DNA of 64,000 nt from Psychrobacter sp. APC 3281 (GCF_030407815.1 NZ_JASDCS010000013.1:27252-91251); one strand, 5' to 3'. Positions 47,672 to 59,795 are shown, counted from the first letter of the stretch. Program-made: numbers and translations. Notes: generated from the letters alone by a model not told the origin.

Positions 47672-48472
47672 ATGACACGGATGCATTTGCGCACTGCTAT
47701 TTTTGGTTCATCACGCCGTATTACGACTGGCATTATGATTGCTGCCTGCGTTGTCAGTACAGGTTGTGCCACCAACTATCTGACCAACAGTACAGAAGGG
47801 ACTTATGGTGTGCCAATGACTGAGCGCACGATTCCGCAGCGTCTGCTCGATCGTAGTATTGAACATACTGCCAAAATCAATGTATACGGGCTAAAAGAAG
47901 ACTTGCAGCAAACCAGCCGTATGGGTATTGATAGTTTCAATAGCGAAGTGCTGCTAACAGGTGAAGTGCCAACTGAAACGCTTAAAGCAGAAGTAGAAAA
48001 AGTCGTTAGCTCTATGCCAGATGTACGCCGTGTCTACAATGAGATGGAAGTCAGTGCGTCAAAAGGGTATAGCTCAACGGTTCATGATGGTTATATCACT
48101 TCAAAGCTACTGGCGAAAATAGCCGCCAGCGATGGTGTGAGTGCCTCACAAATTAAAGCCGTTACCAATAATGGCGTGGTCTACATTATGGGCCGTATGA
48201 CACCCACTCAGCAGAGTCATTTGATTGATATCGCCAATGGCACTGTTGGGGTCACTGAGTTAGTATTGCTGACAACTGTCGTTGACGATAGAGGGGTGAA
48301 AATAAATAATGATGACATCATGTACGAGAGTAATCTGGCCAATCCTGCAGTAGCGCCGACGGCTCAAGATACTACTATCAGTACGGCAACGCCTATCGTC
48401 ATAGTGGAAGAAGAGGCCAATACTACGCAGCCGTCTTCAAGCCCTTATATCGACCTTTATCAGAACCAGTAA
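47672..48472 (+). CDS. dolP: Dual-BON-domain lipoprotein DolP (YraP-like)
   Basis: Outer-membrane lipoprotein of 266 residues. The lipobox ends at Cys32 (VSTGC). Two BON domains follow (about 50-125 and 130-200), which bind phospholipid in E. coli DolP and help envelope integrity and BAM function. A Thr/Pro/Ala-rich disordered tail of about 50 residues (215-266) is longer than in E. coli. Its place after yraN matches the conserved locus, although lpoA and diaA are absent here. Confidence 0.9.
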   Translation: MTRMHLRTAIFGSSRRITTGIMIAACVVSTGCATNYLTNSTEGTYGVPMTERTIPQRLLDRSIEHTAKINVYGLKEDLQQTSRMGIDSFNSEVLLTGEVPTETLKAEVEKVVSSMPDVRRVYNEMEVSASKGYSSTVHDGYITSKLLAKIAASDGVSASQIKAVTNNGVVYIMGRMTPTQQSHLIDIANGTVGVTELVLLTTVVDDRGVKINNDDIMYESNLANPAVAPTAQDTTISTATPIVIVEEEANTTQPSSSPYIDLYQNQ

Positions 48473-48709
48473 GAACTTTTAGTTCGCCAAGCGATAAATG
48501 ACGTTAATCACAATAAGCCTAAATAGTGATAACAGTAAAGGCACGAGAAATCTTTAGCCAGTGAGTACTATATCAATAGTAAAACGTAGCAGAGTCAGCG
48601 TGTTGGTCAATGATACCAATATCAAACACCTCATTGGCTAGTGGATAACACCTTATAGCTGTTGGCCTGTTACTACTGATTGATAAATAAATATAATAGG
48701 ATACTGGTC

Positions 48710-49705
48710 ATGAAGGATTCACAGGCAAATATACAACCAAATAAAGAAACAAGCGTCATTGGTAATATAGGCATACACAATAAACCTGCTCATAAGAAAA
48801 CACGAACGTTGAGATTTGGTGGTGCGGCAATATTGGCATTGGGCAGTATCGCGTTAGCCACGCAAAACGCACAGGCATTATCACCGCTGGCTATCGTCAA
48901 TGGCATTACTTCTAGTGGTGGCGTTGGGGTAAGTAAGGATATCTTATATGGTGATCAGCCTTCACAAGACCTAGATATCTATTATCCAAAACCTTTAGCA
49001 CAAGCAATGAAATCTCAAAGTGTTATCAATACCAGCTATCCTATGGTGGTATTTGTCCATGGTGGTTCATGGGAGAGCGGCAATAAAGAACAATATGCGT
49101 TTGTCGGTCAGAGCTTAGCCAAAGCAGGGTATGTCACCGCAGTGATTAATTACCGTAAAGCGCCTGAGCACGTCTATCCTGACTATGTCAAAGATGCGGC
49201 TCAAGCAATTGCTTGGAGTATTGAAAATGCGACCAGTCTTCATGCAGATCCGTCACGCCTAGCGGTGATGGGGCATTCTGCTGGCGCGTTTAATGCCGTT
49301 GCAGCCGTTGCCAACGAAGATTTTTTGGCGCCTTATGGTATTAAGCCAACAGATATTGCAGCCGTTATTGGGATTGCAGGTCCTTATAGCTATGATTTCC
49401 GCAAGTTCAGTAGTGCAACGGCGTTTGGCGCCAATGCTACGCCCGATCAGGTGATGCCAGATCGTCAGATTAAAGGCGCGCAGCCACCGTATTTATTATT
49501 AACCGCAGAAAAAGACAAAATTGTACATGTGACGAATACAATCAAAATGACAGAAGCGTTTAAAAAAGCAGGCGTCACCGTTGAAACGGGCGAAATCGAA
49601 GGGGCCAGTCATGCGACCAGTATTGGTGCGATGGCACCGCCGCTACGCTGGGTCAATGATGTGCGTGCGCAAGTGTTGACGTACTTGGATAAAACGCTCA
49701 AATAG
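48710..49705 (+). CDS. Secreted alpha/beta hydrolase, esterase-like
   Basis: A 331-residue protein with an N-terminal polar stretch of about 30 residues and then a hydrophobic segment (LRFGGAAILALGSIALATQNAQAL) that looks like a late signal or membrane anchor. The esterase core shows VHGGSWESGN (117-126, oxyanion hole), the YRKAPEH block and the nucleophile elbow GHSAG with Ser190. The final His lies in GASHATSIG. It belongs to the hormone-sensitive-lipase/carboxylesterase group. AGGA lies 9 bases before ATG 48710; an upstream TTG at 48680 is not preferred. Confidence 0.83.
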   Translation: MKDSQANIQPNKETSVIGNIGIHNKPAHKKTRTLRFGGAAILALGSIALATQNAQALSPLAIVNGITSSGGVGVSKDILYGDQPSQDLDIYYPKPLAQAMKSQSVINTSYPMVVFVHGGSWESGNKEQYAFVGQSLAKAGYVTAVINYRKAPEHVYPDYVKDAAQAIAWSIENATSLHADPSRLAVMGHSAGAFNAVAAVANEDFLAPYGIKPTDIAAVIGIAGPYSYDFRKFSSATAFGANATPDQVMPDRQIKGAQPPYLLLTAEKDKIVHVTNTIKMTEAFKKAGVTVETGEIEGASHATSIGAMAPPLRWVNDVRAQVLTYLDKTLK

Positions 49706-49867
49706 CTTATTACTATATATCGACGACTTTTGACCGTTTAATTTATAGCACTGTCTCAATGCTTAAACACACTTGAGTAAGACAGTACTGTAAGATATGC
49801 AAACTCTTGTTATAATGTCATCACTTTAAATCTATACCCTATTCTAAACTTTAAGGCAGACTATTCT

Positions 49868-50119
49868 ATGAGCATGAACGCTGACGATTTGATCGCATTT
49901 TTACAGACTCACTTCCCAGACGCTTTTATTCAAGCTGCCAACCAAGGTAATAAGTTTGACGTACGCGTGGTCGATGCCAGCTTCGAAGGCAAACGCGCGG
50001 TTCAGCGTCAGCAAGCAGTATATGCGTTAGTCAATGATAAGATTGCGAGTGGCGATATTCACGCCCTCAATATCCAAGCGCTGACGCCTGCTGAGTGGGA
50101 CGTTCAATCAAAAGGCTAA
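49868..50119 (+). CDS. ibaG: BolA family protein IbaG
   Basis: An 83-residue BolA-fold protein (residues about 5-80) with the conserved VRVVDASFEGKRAVQRQQAVYALV block. IbaG-type proteins work with monothiol glutaredoxins in Fe/S handling and sit next to murA in many gammaproteobacteria, as here (111 bases upstream). It lacks the conserved Cys of some BolA relatives. Confidence 0.94.
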   Translation: MSMNADDLIAFLQTHFPDAFIQAANQGNKFDVRVVDASFEGKRAVQRQQAVYALVNDKIASGDIHALNIQALTPAEWDVQSKG

Positions 50120-50218
50120 TCAAATAGCTGTCTATATGACTAGATATTACTGAATCGGCCATATGCATGGTTGAGAGTTGTAGTTCTGGTTTTCATAATT
50201 TTTTATACTCATCGCTAG

Positions 50219-51499
<1,281 letters not shown>

Positions 51500-51593
51500 T
51501 ATTGATTAACTCAATATCGACTGTTACCCATATTACGATATAAATTAAAAACTCCCCTTTCAATAGGGGACTGCACATGGACACGATGTCATT

Positions 51594-52286
51594 ATGACTG
51601 AGACAAGCAAATCTTTACCAGCCAGCGGTTTATTAAACGAAGTAAACGATGAGTTTTCAGGTCTAACCTTGGCTTTATCAAAAGGCCGCATTTTAGAAGA
51701 GACCATGCCACTGCTACGTGCAGCTGGCGTTGATCTTTTAGAAGATCCTGAAGCGTCACGTAAACTTATTTTTCCAACCTCAAATCCAAATGTACGTGTA
51801 TTGATTTTGCGTGCCAGCGACGTACCGACCTATGTCGAACATGGCGCTGCTGACTTTGGGGTGGCGGGTAAAGATGTGCTACTTGAGCATGGTGCCAATC
51901 ATGTTTATGAATTGCTCGATTTGCAAATTGCGCAGTGCAAACTGATGACTGCGGGTGTGAAAGATGCACCGTTGCCAAATCGTCGCCTACGTATTGCGAC
52001 CAAATATGTCAATGTCGCTCGTGCTTATTTTGCGAGCCAAGGTCAGCAGGTTGATGTCATCAAACTTTATGGCTCGATGGAGCTTGCGCCGTTGGTTGGT
52101 TTAGGTGATTTGATTGTTGATGTGGTCGACACAGGTAACACATTGCGCGCTAATGGACTTGAGGCACGCGATCATATTTGTGATGTTTCATCACGTCTGA
52201 TTGTCAATCAAGTGAGCTATAAGCGCAAATTTGCACTACTAGAACCAATCTTAGATAGCTTTAAAAATAGTATCGCCAATGGCTAA
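51594..52286 (+). CDS. hisG: ATP phosphoribosyltransferase HisG, short form
   Basis: First enzyme of histidine synthesis, joining ATP and PRPP. At 230 residues with no C-terminal ACT-like regulatory domain, it is the short form, which in other bacteria needs the HisRS-like subunit HisZ for activity; hisZ is not in this window. Motifs [13 protein letters not shown] and the PRPP-binding [13 protein letters not shown] are intact. A terminator hairpin follows, separating it from hisD. Confidence 0.95.
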   Translation: MTETSKSLPASGLLNEVNDEFSGLTLALSKGRILEETMPLLRAAGVDLLEDPEASRKLIFPTSNPNVRVLILRASDVPTYVEHGAADFGVAGKDVLLEHGANHVYELLDLQIAQCKLMTAGVKDAPLPNRRLRIATKYVNVARAYFASQGQQVDVIKLYGSMELAPLVGLGDLIVDVVDTGNTLRANGLEARDHICDVSSRLIVNQVSYKRKFALLEPILDSFKNSIANG

Positions 52287-52336
52287 TTACCCAGTGCAAG
52301 TCATTGGTAATATAAAGCATGGTTATACAAATTTTT

Positions 52337-52385
52337 AAACCAGTTTAGCAGGCTATGAGTGACGTAGCGTGCTAAACTGGTTTTG
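52337..52385 (+). terminator. Terminator between hisG and hisD
   Basis: AAACCAGTTTAGCA pairs perfectly with TGCTAAACTGGTTT, with TTTTG after it. It would end or attenuate the murA-hisG transcript; hisD then needs its own promoter in 52386-52537. Confidence 0.88.
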
Positions 52386-52537
52386 TTGTCTTAGCTTGCG
52401 AAAACATAAAATCATCGTAAAATTCAAATAAGAAGACATCGAATAAGTCGCAATATTTTTAACATGAAAATCTACTTTACTCAGTTCCAAACCGTTCATT
52501 TTTAGCACTACTTTACGCTCAGATATAGGATTAGGTC

Positions 52538-53833
52538 ATGCGCCAGTTAAGTACCCAAGATGCCGATTTTGATAGTCAATTGACACAGTTGCTTGCCTTT
52601 GAAACAGTCAACGATGCTGAACTACTACATACCGTCGATGATATCATCGCCCAAGTACGTGTTAATGGTGATAGCGTCGTATTGGCATTGACCCAACAGT
52701 TTGACCAACATCCAGCAACGTCGATGCAAGAGTTAGAGCTGTCTAAAGAAGCGCTTGCTGAAGCGTTTGCCAATCTTGATGAAAAAGTGAAGACAGCGTT
52801 GACCACAGCCGCAACTCGGGTACAGACATTCCATGAGCGCCAAGTACAAGAAACATGGCAGTATGAGGATGAGCTAGGCAACCGATTGGGTCAAAAAGTT
52901 ACACCACTTGATCGCGTTGGGATTTATGTACCGGGCGGTCTGGCATCTTATCCTTCTTCGGTGTTGATGAATGCTATTCCTGCTAAGGTGGCAGGCGTCA
53001 CTGAAGTCATCATGGTTGTACCAGCGCCTAAAGGCGTGCTCAATCCGTTAGTATTGGCAGCGGCCCATCTGGCCCAAGTCGATCGCGTCTTTACTATCGG
53101 TGGCGCTCAAGCAGTAGCAGCTTTAGCTTACGGCACTGAAACGATTCCAGCCGTGGACAAAATCACAGGACCAGGTAACAAATATGTCGCAGCTGCCAAG
53201 CGTGCGGTATTTGGTCAAGTTGGTATCGATATGATTGCTGGACCTTCAGAAGTATTGGTATATGCAGAAGGCGAAGCACAAGATCGAGCGGACTGGCTAG
53301 CGATGGATCTATTGTCTCAAGCTGAGCATGATCGTATTGCACAAGCTATCTTTGTGACGACTAGCGAAGAGCAGCTCAACGAAGTAGCGCTAGAAATAGA
53401 AAAAGCATTGGCTGAACTGCCAAAAGCAGATATCGCGCGTGACTCATTGCAGAACCGCGGCGCACTGATTTTGGTAAAAGATCGTAGCGAAGGTATGGCA
53501 CTTATCAATCGTATCGCTCCTGAGCATTTAGAGTTATCTGTTGATAATCCTGATGCACTGTTGAATGATATTCGTCATGCCGGCGCTATTTTTATGGGTC
53601 GTCATACGCCCGAAGCTATTGGGGATTACTGTGCAGGGCCAAATCATGTACTGCCAACATCAGGCACAGCGCGCTTTTCTTCTCCGTTAGGTGTGTACGA
53701 TTTTCAAAAGAAATCATCCATCATTTATTGTAGTGAATCTGGCAGTAAACCTTTGGCTGAGACAGCTGATACTTTAGCGCAGCGTGAGGACTTAGAAGCC
53801 CATGCGCGTTCAGCTCGTTATCGTTATCAGTAA
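52538..53833 (+). CDS. hisD: Histidinol dehydrogenase
   Basis: Oxidises L-histidinol to histidine in two NAD-dependent steps. Family blocks are the Gly-rich [27 protein letters not shown], the [12 protein letters not shown] block, [11 protein letters not shown] and [12 protein letters not shown] with the zinc/catalytic Glu-His pair, then APEHLEL. It is 431 residues, the normal length. hisC follows after 74 bases and is probably co-transcribed. Confidence 0.97.
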   Translation: MRQLSTQDADFDSQLTQLLAFETVNDAELLHTVDDIIAQVRVNGDSVVLALTQQFDQHPATSMQELELSKEALAEAFANLDEKVKTALTTAATRVQTFHERQVQETWQYEDELGNRLGQKVTPLDRVGIYVPGGLASYPSSVLMNAIPAKVAGVTEVIMVVPAPKGVLNPLVLAAAHLAQVDRVFTIGGAQAVAALAYGTETIPAVDKITGPGNKYVAAAKRAVFGQVGIDMIAGPSEVLVYAEGEAQDRADWLAMDLLSQAEHDRIAQAIFVTTSEEQLNEVALEIEKALAELPKADIARDSLQNRGALILVKDRSEGMALINRIAPEHLELSVDNPDALLNDIRHAGAIFMGRHTPEAIGDYCAGPNHVLPTSGTARFSSPLGVYDFQKKSSIIYCSESGSKPLAETADTLAQREDLEAHARSARYRYQ

Positions 53834-53907
53834 TTGATTTTGAATTTTTAGCTTTTACTTTTGATATTTATTTTTAATAGTCTTTGTGGCTAATAGTAGG
53901 ATAATTT

Positions 53908-55041
53908 ATGAGTGAGTCAAAGATAGACACCAGACTGTGGTCGTCTAAAGCGCGCAACTTGTCACCTTATATTCCAGGTGAGCAGCCGCAACACGACAAT
54001 CTATGCAAACTAAATACCAATGAAAACCCATTTCCACCCTCGCCAAAAGTAGGGGAGGCTATTGCCAAGGTTTTGGAACAGCAAGCTGATGAATTACGTT
54101 TGTATCCTGCTCCCGAATCTAATGACCTACGTGCTGCATTGGCACAGTCATACAACCTTGACATCAATCAAGTATTTGTCGGTAATGGTTCGGATGAAGT
54201 CTTGGCGTTAGTCTTTGCTAGTTTCTTTTTAAAAGAGCGTCCGCTGCTATCACCTGATATTGGTTACAGTTTTTATCCTGTATATGCACAGACGTTCGGT
54301 GTAGAGCTTATACAGATTCCTTTAGAGGAAGACTTTAGCATTGATCCTGATGCTTATCGTCAGCCTTGTAGCGGTATCATCATCGCCAACCCTAATGCGC
54401 CAACGGGCTTACTATTATCACTTGCTGATATCCGTAAACTTGCAAGTGAGCATTCTAATGCGGTCATTGTTATTGACGAAGCGTATATCGATTTTGCTCA
54501 GATAGATGAAAGCAATGCAGATGCTCCAGTCTCAGCGGTGAGTTTAATCAATGAGTGTGATAACGTTATCGTGACCCAAACCTTCTCAAAATCACGTTCG
54601 CTTGCTGGATTGCGGGTTGGTATGGCTTTTGGTAATGCATCATTGATTGAAGCATTAACACGTATGAAAAATAGCTTTAACAGTTATCCATTGGATAAGT
54701 TGGCTCAGGCTGGGGCGACTGCGAGTGTATTAGACACTGAATACTTTGAGCAAACCCGTCAGCAAGTCATTGATTTACGTACGTCGCTAACAGCAGAATT
54801 GACGACATTGGGCTATAAGGTCCTACCGTCACATGCAAACTTCGTATTCGCTCGTCCAGAAGATGGCAATGCTAGCGTTGTCGCGAGTGCGTTACGCGAG
54901 CAAGGCATTATCGTTCGGCATTTTGATAAGCCGCGTATTGCAGAGTACTTGCGTATTACTATCGGTACGGCAGAGCAGAACAACCGTTTGATTGATGCGC
55001 TAAAAGCCTTGCAAGTCGATGCTAGCGTTGTTGCTGAATAA
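53908..55041 (+). CDS. hisC: Histidinol-phosphate aminotransferase
   Basis: Class I/II PLP aminotransferase of 377 residues acting on imidazole-acetol phosphate. Motifs are LNTNENPFPPSPKV, ELRLYPAPESNDLR, VGNGSDEVL, ANPNAPTG and VIDEAYIDF. The PLP Lys228 is in TFSKSRSLAGLRVG. Followed by a terminator, so this closes the his group in this window. Confidence 0.95.
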   Translation: MSESKIDTRLWSSKARNLSPYIPGEQPQHDNLCKLNTNENPFPPSPKVGEAIAKVLEQQADELRLYPAPESNDLRAALAQSYNLDINQVFVGNGSDEVLALVFASFFLKERPLLSPDIGYSFYPVYAQTFGVELIQIPLEEDFSIDPDAYRQPCSGIIIANPNAPTGLLLSLADIRKLASEHSNAVIVIDEAYIDFAQIDESNADAPVSAVSLINECDNVIVTQTFSKSRSLAGLRVGMAFGNASLIEALTRMKNSFNSYPLDKLAQAGATASVLDTEYFEQTRQQVIDLRTSLTAELTTLGYKVLPSHANFVFARPEDGNASVVASALREQGIIVRHFDKPRIAEYLRITIGTAEQNNRLIDALKALQVDASVVAE

Positions 55042-55126
55042 AATTATATTGATAGCTTAATGTAGAATGTGAATAGGTTAGTCCCTTTACTCATAACGTA
55101 AAGCACTATCGATAAGTCTTAAAAAT

Positions 55127-55160
55127 AAAGCCTGCTAACGTAACGTTGGCAGGCTTTTTT
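55127..55160. terminator. Terminator between hisC and pabB
   Basis: AAAGCCTGCTAACG pairs with CGTTGGCAGGCTTT (one non-Watson-Crick position), with T-run; serves convergent genes. Confidence 0.9.
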
Positions 55161-55196
55161 AATTTTAAATTAGTAATAATGTTTGAGTACGCTATC

Positions 55197-56930
55197 TTAG
55201 GTTTTTTGAGCAAGCACTGATAATAAGTTACCTACTTTATCTAAGCATTCTTGGTATTCAGCATCACAATCAGACGCGACCGTAATACCGCCACCTGCCC
55301 ATAGATTAACGTGTCTTTCTTTATTAAGGCTATTATTTGACGAAGCGTTGGCTTGCAATGTACGAATGAGTACATTCCATTGACCACTACCATCAAAATT
55401 CATATAACCCATAGTGCCACAATAGGCACCGCGTGGCGTAGATTCCAGTTCAGCGATGATTTCGACAGCGCGTTTTTTTGGTGTGCCAGTGATAGAACCA
55501 GCAGGCAGACTACCAAATAATACAGCCAACGGATGAGTATCAGCTTTTAGCTCAGCAGTAATAGTGCTGACCATATGATGCACGTTACTAAAGCTCTCAA
55601 TCGCAAATAATTGTGGTACTTTTACACTACCAATTCTGGCGTATTTGCCCAGATCATTACGCAGTAAATCGACAATCATGACATTTTCGGCGCGGTCTTT
55701 TTCGCTATTGACCAGTTGCTGTTTGTACAGAGAATCTTGCTCATTAGTCATACCTCGCGGCATGGTTCCCTTGATAGGCTTGGTGCGAATAGAATGTTTG
55801 CCAGTGTCTTTTTCTCTAGTGAATGTAAAAAACAACTCAGGTGAGCAGCTTAACAATTCAAAATGATTGCTGTCTGCGTCAAAGCTGCTGTTTCTATCTA
55901 GGTAATCACCATCATCGCCATCAACACTTACATATCCTGCAAAAGGCGCTTTTGTATTGCGATATAGCGCAGGCAAATAGTCAATAAGCGCAGCTGTTGA
56001 TTGGCTAACATCATTGCTATACGGTAGTCTGCCAGACCATTTCTGTGTCAGGTTTATCTGATAGCAGTCACCTTGCTGTAGATAATCTTGTGTGCGATTA
56101 AATGCTTGTTGATAATCAAGCTTACTCCATCGCGGACTTAAAACTAGGGGAGTGATGTTTGATGTATCTTTAAACTGTGATTGATTGAGATATTTATCAG
56201 ACAGTTTTTGATCCAGTTCGTCGAGGTAAGAGGTAAGAGTCGTTATAAGACTATCGTTTGTCTTATGACCAATATTCTCATAAGTGTCATCGTTAGTTAG
56301 ATGATTCCTTAATTCCCAGCCTGTATCAGCATGTGCCGTAGGTGTTAGATAAATATCATAATGCCCTAATGAAGCAGACGGCTGCATTGCCAATTCAATC
56401 CTATCGGCAGGACTTAGTTCGAGAGCTGCAATATCATAACCAATAAAACCGATTAGCCCATGATGATAACTGGGTTTCGAGCTTTCTTCGCTATTGATAT
56501 ATGAGGTGTCATGATTAACTTCTTGAGCGTTACTATAAGCGATTAGCTCTTCTTGCCACTCTGGATAACTCATATAAGCTGTCGTGCCAGCATAACTATT
56601 ATCAGCGCTATTTACATTAGTATCGCGACTCAAGTCAGTATTGCGACAACTCTTAATCACCTTATAAATATTGGGTAAATTACTAGAAGACTGCTCATTA
56701 TTGGGGTATACAGACCAGCTGACTTTTGGGAGTAAACCGATCACGGGTCGACCATCGTTATTAAGCCAAACAAGTTGCCAGTTTGCTTTAATATCTTGAG
56801 CGAGTAAATGACGCTGTAGCTGCGGCATCAGCTCTGCAGCAGACAAATCACCAAAACGCCAGCTAGGTTTGCTAGCTGGCGATGGCGCAGAATCTGTCTG
56901 CTCAGTTGTATTGTGATTTGATACAAGCAT
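55197..56930 (-). CDS. pabB: Aminodeoxychorismate synthase component I
   Basis: Converts chorismate with PabA-derived ammonia to 4-amino-4-deoxychorismate for folate. The C-terminal chorismate-binding domain shows KPIKGTMPRG, the NSEKDRAENVMIVDLLRNDLG block and GSITGTPKKRAVEII. The PIKGT motif favours PabB over TrpE. At 577 residues it is much longer than E. coli PabB (453); Ser/Asn-rich inserts around 85-125 and 210-260 account for most of this. The gene starts only 3 bases after the fabB stop. Confidence 0.92.
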   Translation of the reverse strand: MLVSNHNTTEQTDSAPSPASKPSWRFGDLSAAELMPQLQRHLLAQDIKANWQLVWLNNDGRPVIGLLPKVSWSVYPNNEQSSSNLPNIYKVIKSCRNTDLSRDTNVNSADNSYAGTTAYMSYPEWQEELIAYSNAQEVNHDTSYINSEESSKPSYHHGLIGFIGYDIAALELSPADRIELAMQPSASLGHYDIYLTPTAHADTGWELRNHLTNDDTYENIGHKTNDSLITTLTSYLDELDQKLSDKYLNQSQFKDTSNITPLVLSPRWSKLDYQQAFNRTQDYLQQGDCYQINLTQKWSGRLPYSNDVSQSTAALIDYLPALYRNTKAPFAGYVSVDGDDGDYLDRNSSFDADSNHFELLSCSPELFFTFTREKDTGKHSIRTKPIKGTMPRGMTNEQDSLYKQQLVNSEKDRAENVMIVDLLRNDLGKYARIGSVKVPQLFAIESFSNVHHMVSTITAELKADTHPLAVLFGSLPAGSITGTPKKRAVEIIAELESTPRGAYCGTMGYMNFDGSGQWNVLIRTLQANASSNNSLNKERHVNLWAGGGITVASDCDAEYQECLDKVGNLLSVLAQKT

Positions 56931-56933
56931 AGG

Positions 56934-58169
56934 TTAAGCGTCAAACTTTTTGATAATTAGCGTAGCGTTAGTACCACCAAAGCCAAAGCTATTACTCATC
57001 AAGGTTTCAAGATTTGCTTCACGCATTTCGGTGACAATATCAAAACCTTCAGCAGCAGGATCTAAGTTGTCAATATTGATACTTGGAGCGATAAAGCTGT
57101 CCTGTAGCATTAGTAGACAATAAATCAGCTCTTGTGCGCCAACAGCACCCAAGCTATGGCCAGTCATCGATTTAGTCGAGCTGATAGCAGGTACTTTACT
57201 GACGTCATTATCAAATACTTTAGCAATCGCTTTAAGCTCAGTAATATCGCCTAGCGGCGTACTAGTACCATGGCTGTTGATGTAGTCGACACTTTCTAGA
57301 CCCGCTTCGGCCAAGGCTTGTTGCATACAGCGAACTGCACCTTCACCGCTTGGCGCAACCATTTCCGCACCATCAGAGCTGGCACCATAGCCAACGATTT
57401 CAGCCAAAATATTAGCGCCGCGTGCTTGAGCATGCTCCAGACTCTCTACAACCACCATCGCGCCACCAGCAGCAATCACAAAACCGTCACGGTTTTTGTC
57501 ATAGGCTCTTGAAGCAAGTTTTGGTGTGTCGTTATACTGAGTACTAACTGCGCCCATGGCATCAAACATACAAGACTGCGTCCAATGCTCAGCTTCACTA
57601 CCACCAGCCAATATCACATCGGCTTTACCCAATTGGATAAGCTCAGCAGCATGACCAATACAGTGTGTTGAAGTCGCGCAAGCAGAGGCGAGCGAGTAGG
57701 AGACGCCTTGGATTTTGAGACCGGTTGCTAAAGCAGCTGATACTGAGCTGCCCATTGTCTTTGGTACTGCCATTGCGCCGACACCGCGTAGACCTTTTTC
57801 GCGCATCGCATCGATAGCATTGACGATATTTTCTGTTGATGCACCGCCCGAACTTGCCACCACACCCACTCGTGGGTTGTTATTAATAGTATCAAGTGAC
57901 AGGCCAGAGTGCTCAATCGCATTTAGCGCACTAACATAAGCATATAGGCTAGCGTCACTAAAGAACCGTTTAAGCTTACGATCGATACCACTGGTATCAA
58001 GTTCTGATTGATTAATACTACCGCTCACGTGTGATTTAAACTCGTGCTCAGCATAAGAATCGTTAAATGTGATGCCAGACTGACCTTCTTTGAGGGCAGT
58101 GGTGACAGTATCTAAATCATGTCCAATACAAGAGACAATCCCTGCTCCAGTAATAACGACGCGGCGCAT
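56934..58169 (-). CDS. fabB: Beta-ketoacyl-ACP synthase I
   Basis: Condensing enzyme of fatty-acid elongation needed for unsaturated fatty acids. The Cys-His-His triad is at Cys164 ([10 protein letters not shown]), His near 299 ([12 protein letters not shown]) and His near 334 ([12 protein letters not shown]). The start [16 protein letters not shown] is typical of FabB. 411 residues. Usually paired with fabA, which is not in the window; here it is followed after 3 bases by pabB. Confidence 0.95.
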   Translation of the reverse strand: MRRVVITGAGIVSCIGHDLDTVTTALKEGQSGITFNDSYAEHEFKSHVSGSINQSELDTSGIDRKLKRFFSDASLYAYVSALNAIEHSGLSLDTINNNPRVGVVASSGGASTENIVNAIDAMREKGLRGVGAMAVPKTMGSSVSAALATGLKIQGVSYSLASACATSTHCIGHAAELIQLGKADVILAGGSEAEHWTQSCMFDAMGAVSTQYNDTPKLASRAYDKNRDGFVIAAGGAMVVVESLEHAQARGANILAEIVGYGASSDGAEMVAPSGEGAVRCMQQALAEAGLESVDYINSHGTSTPLGDITELKAIAKVFDNDVSKVPAISSTKSMTGHSLGAVGAQELIYCLLMLQDSFIAPSINIDNLDPAAEGFDIVTEMREANLETLMSNSFGFGGTNATLIIKKFDA

Positions 58170-58667
58170 ATGCTATTCCTTATAAGTAACGACTTGCTAG
58201 CAGTTGGTTGCAATAATCGTGGTAAATCTATATATGATGTTTAACTATGAGTTAATTCGAGCATTATAATGAAAAAATAGTCTATGTAGATAACGATAGC
58301 ATGAATTTAGGTAACGAAATTCTATTAACGGCCTATCAGAGGCAATATAAATTCAGTGTACAATTATGCTCTCAGTTATGGCACATGATAACGTATCAAG
58401 CACTGGAAATCTTTGGACAAGTGTAAAATAACGACAAAATAACACTTATGACTGAGTTTTTAGTAAAGAGATGAGAAGTAAGCCTAGCTACTGACTATGG
58501 ACGGAATTATACTTTAGATACAAAATTTGTGATTCTAATAACATTGTTCGCACTGACACCAGTTACGATAACTGGCTAAAATAATAGATTCACTATTATT
58601 AATAATAAATTATCGTATTAAAATACAACTATATTAAAAATCACTTCATCATATTAAGGACATCACG
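58170..58667. other. 498-bp divergent gap between fabB and ecsC-like gene
   Basis: AT-rich. A TATAAT box on the minus strand near 58263-58268 may belong to the fabB promoter. A short AAGTGT/ACACTT inverted repeat is near 58421-58447. No fatty-acid regulator site or ORF was recognised. Confidence 0.5.
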
Positions 58668-59795
58668 ATGGCAAAGCGTAGTACTCTTTCTAAAAGCATC
58701 AATACCATTGGCTCTTTCACTCGAAACAACCTAGAGCGCGTAGGGGCTATGATTGACAGCGTAAACGCCAAAACAGGCAAACCGCGTCAATATAAAGCCG
58801 TAGACCTAGGCGATGAAGACTATCAACAAGATTTGTTTCGTGAGCAAACGCTAAAGGCGACGCAGCAACTTTTAGGACCACGCTTTGCTACTTATGGTAA
58901 ATACGCCAAGAAAGTCGTACCGAACAGCTTTTTTCAATCGACAGTTGATGGCGCATTTGCCCAAGTAGCCAACCTCGCTGCCAACTGGAGCCAACTCGAC
59001 TTACCTAATGAGCATCGTTTTGCCAATATTGCTACTTTAGATGACGAAGAGCGTTATGCGCTAGCTACTGATATCGCTAATCAAAACCGCGCGCTTGCAA
59101 TGATGGGTGGTTTGACAGGTTTGGCAGGTCTACCAGGTTTGCTAGCTGATACATTGTGGCTATTATTGGTTTCATTACGTACGGTTTATCAGATTGCTGC
59201 TGTATATAATAAGCCGCTGACAGGTAAGCAAGGCGTCAAGATGGCGTACGAACTACTATCAAACGCTGATTTGAGCAAAATGCAAGAAAAACAAGCGCTA
59301 CTAGCTGGTCTAGGTATTGGTAAAGGTTTGCTTGATAATGCTCAAAGCAATGGACTACATAGTGAACTTAAAAATCTTGGTCTAAAAAATAAAAATGTGA
59401 ATTTCTATGCTGAGCAAATAGACAAAGTCGCCAGTCAAGTAGGTATTGATTTAGATCAAATCAACTTATCATGGGTTCGTCGTTTTATTCCTGTCACTGC
59501 AGTAGCGATCGGTATGCACTATAACAGCCAATTGATTGACGAAGTGATTGGCGTTGCTCAAGCGACCTTTGCACCAGAAGCAAAATTGGCCAATCGTGCC
59601 ATTACCGATGACAGCAGCAGTGAGGCCAAAGTAGAAAAGGCTAGTACTGATGAGGCGAAAAAAGACACAGAGCGCAAAGAAAAAAGCAGTGATTCAGAAA
59701 AAGTTACTGATAAAGAAAAAGAAGAAACTAGTAAAGAAGAAACTAGCAGTAAAAAAGACGCAGACAAGCAAACGTCTGATAAAAAAGCCAAGTAA
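58668..59795 (+). CDS. EcsC family protein
   Basis: A 375-residue protein whose middle (about 85-300) matches the EcsC group: a Gly/Leu-rich hydrophobic segment (MMGGLTGLAGLPGLLADTLWLLLVSLRTVYQIAAVY) and the later WVRRFIPVTAVAIGMHYNSQLIDEV block. The last 60 residues are a Lys/Glu/Ser/Asp low-complexity tail predicted disordered. EcsC function is not settled; links to transport or secretion rest on Bacillus Ecs. Single-gene unit. Confidence 0.8.
   Translation: MAKRSTLSKSINTIGSFTRNNLERVGAMIDSVNAKTGKPRQYKAVDLGDEDYQQDLFREQTLKATQQLLGPRFATYGKYAKKVVPNSFFQSTVDGAFAQVANLAANWSQLDLPNEHRFANIATLDDEERYALATDIANQNRALAMMGGLTGLAGLPGLLADTLWLLLVSLRTVYQIAAVYNKPLTGKQGVKMAYELLSNADLSKMQEKQALLAGLGIGKGLLDNAQSNGLHSELKNLGLKNKNVNFYAEQIDKVASQVGIDLDQINLSWVRRFIPVTAVAIGMHYNSQLIDEVIGVAQATFAPEAKLANRAITDDSSSEAKVEKASTDEAKKDTERKEKSSDSEKVTDKEKEETSKEETSSKKDADKQTSDKKAK

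Noticed and set aside
59558..59791. Minus-strand Ser/Leu-rich frame opposite the EcsC-family tail
   Set aside because: It is the complement of the Lys/Glu/Ser low-complexity tail, a common artefact.
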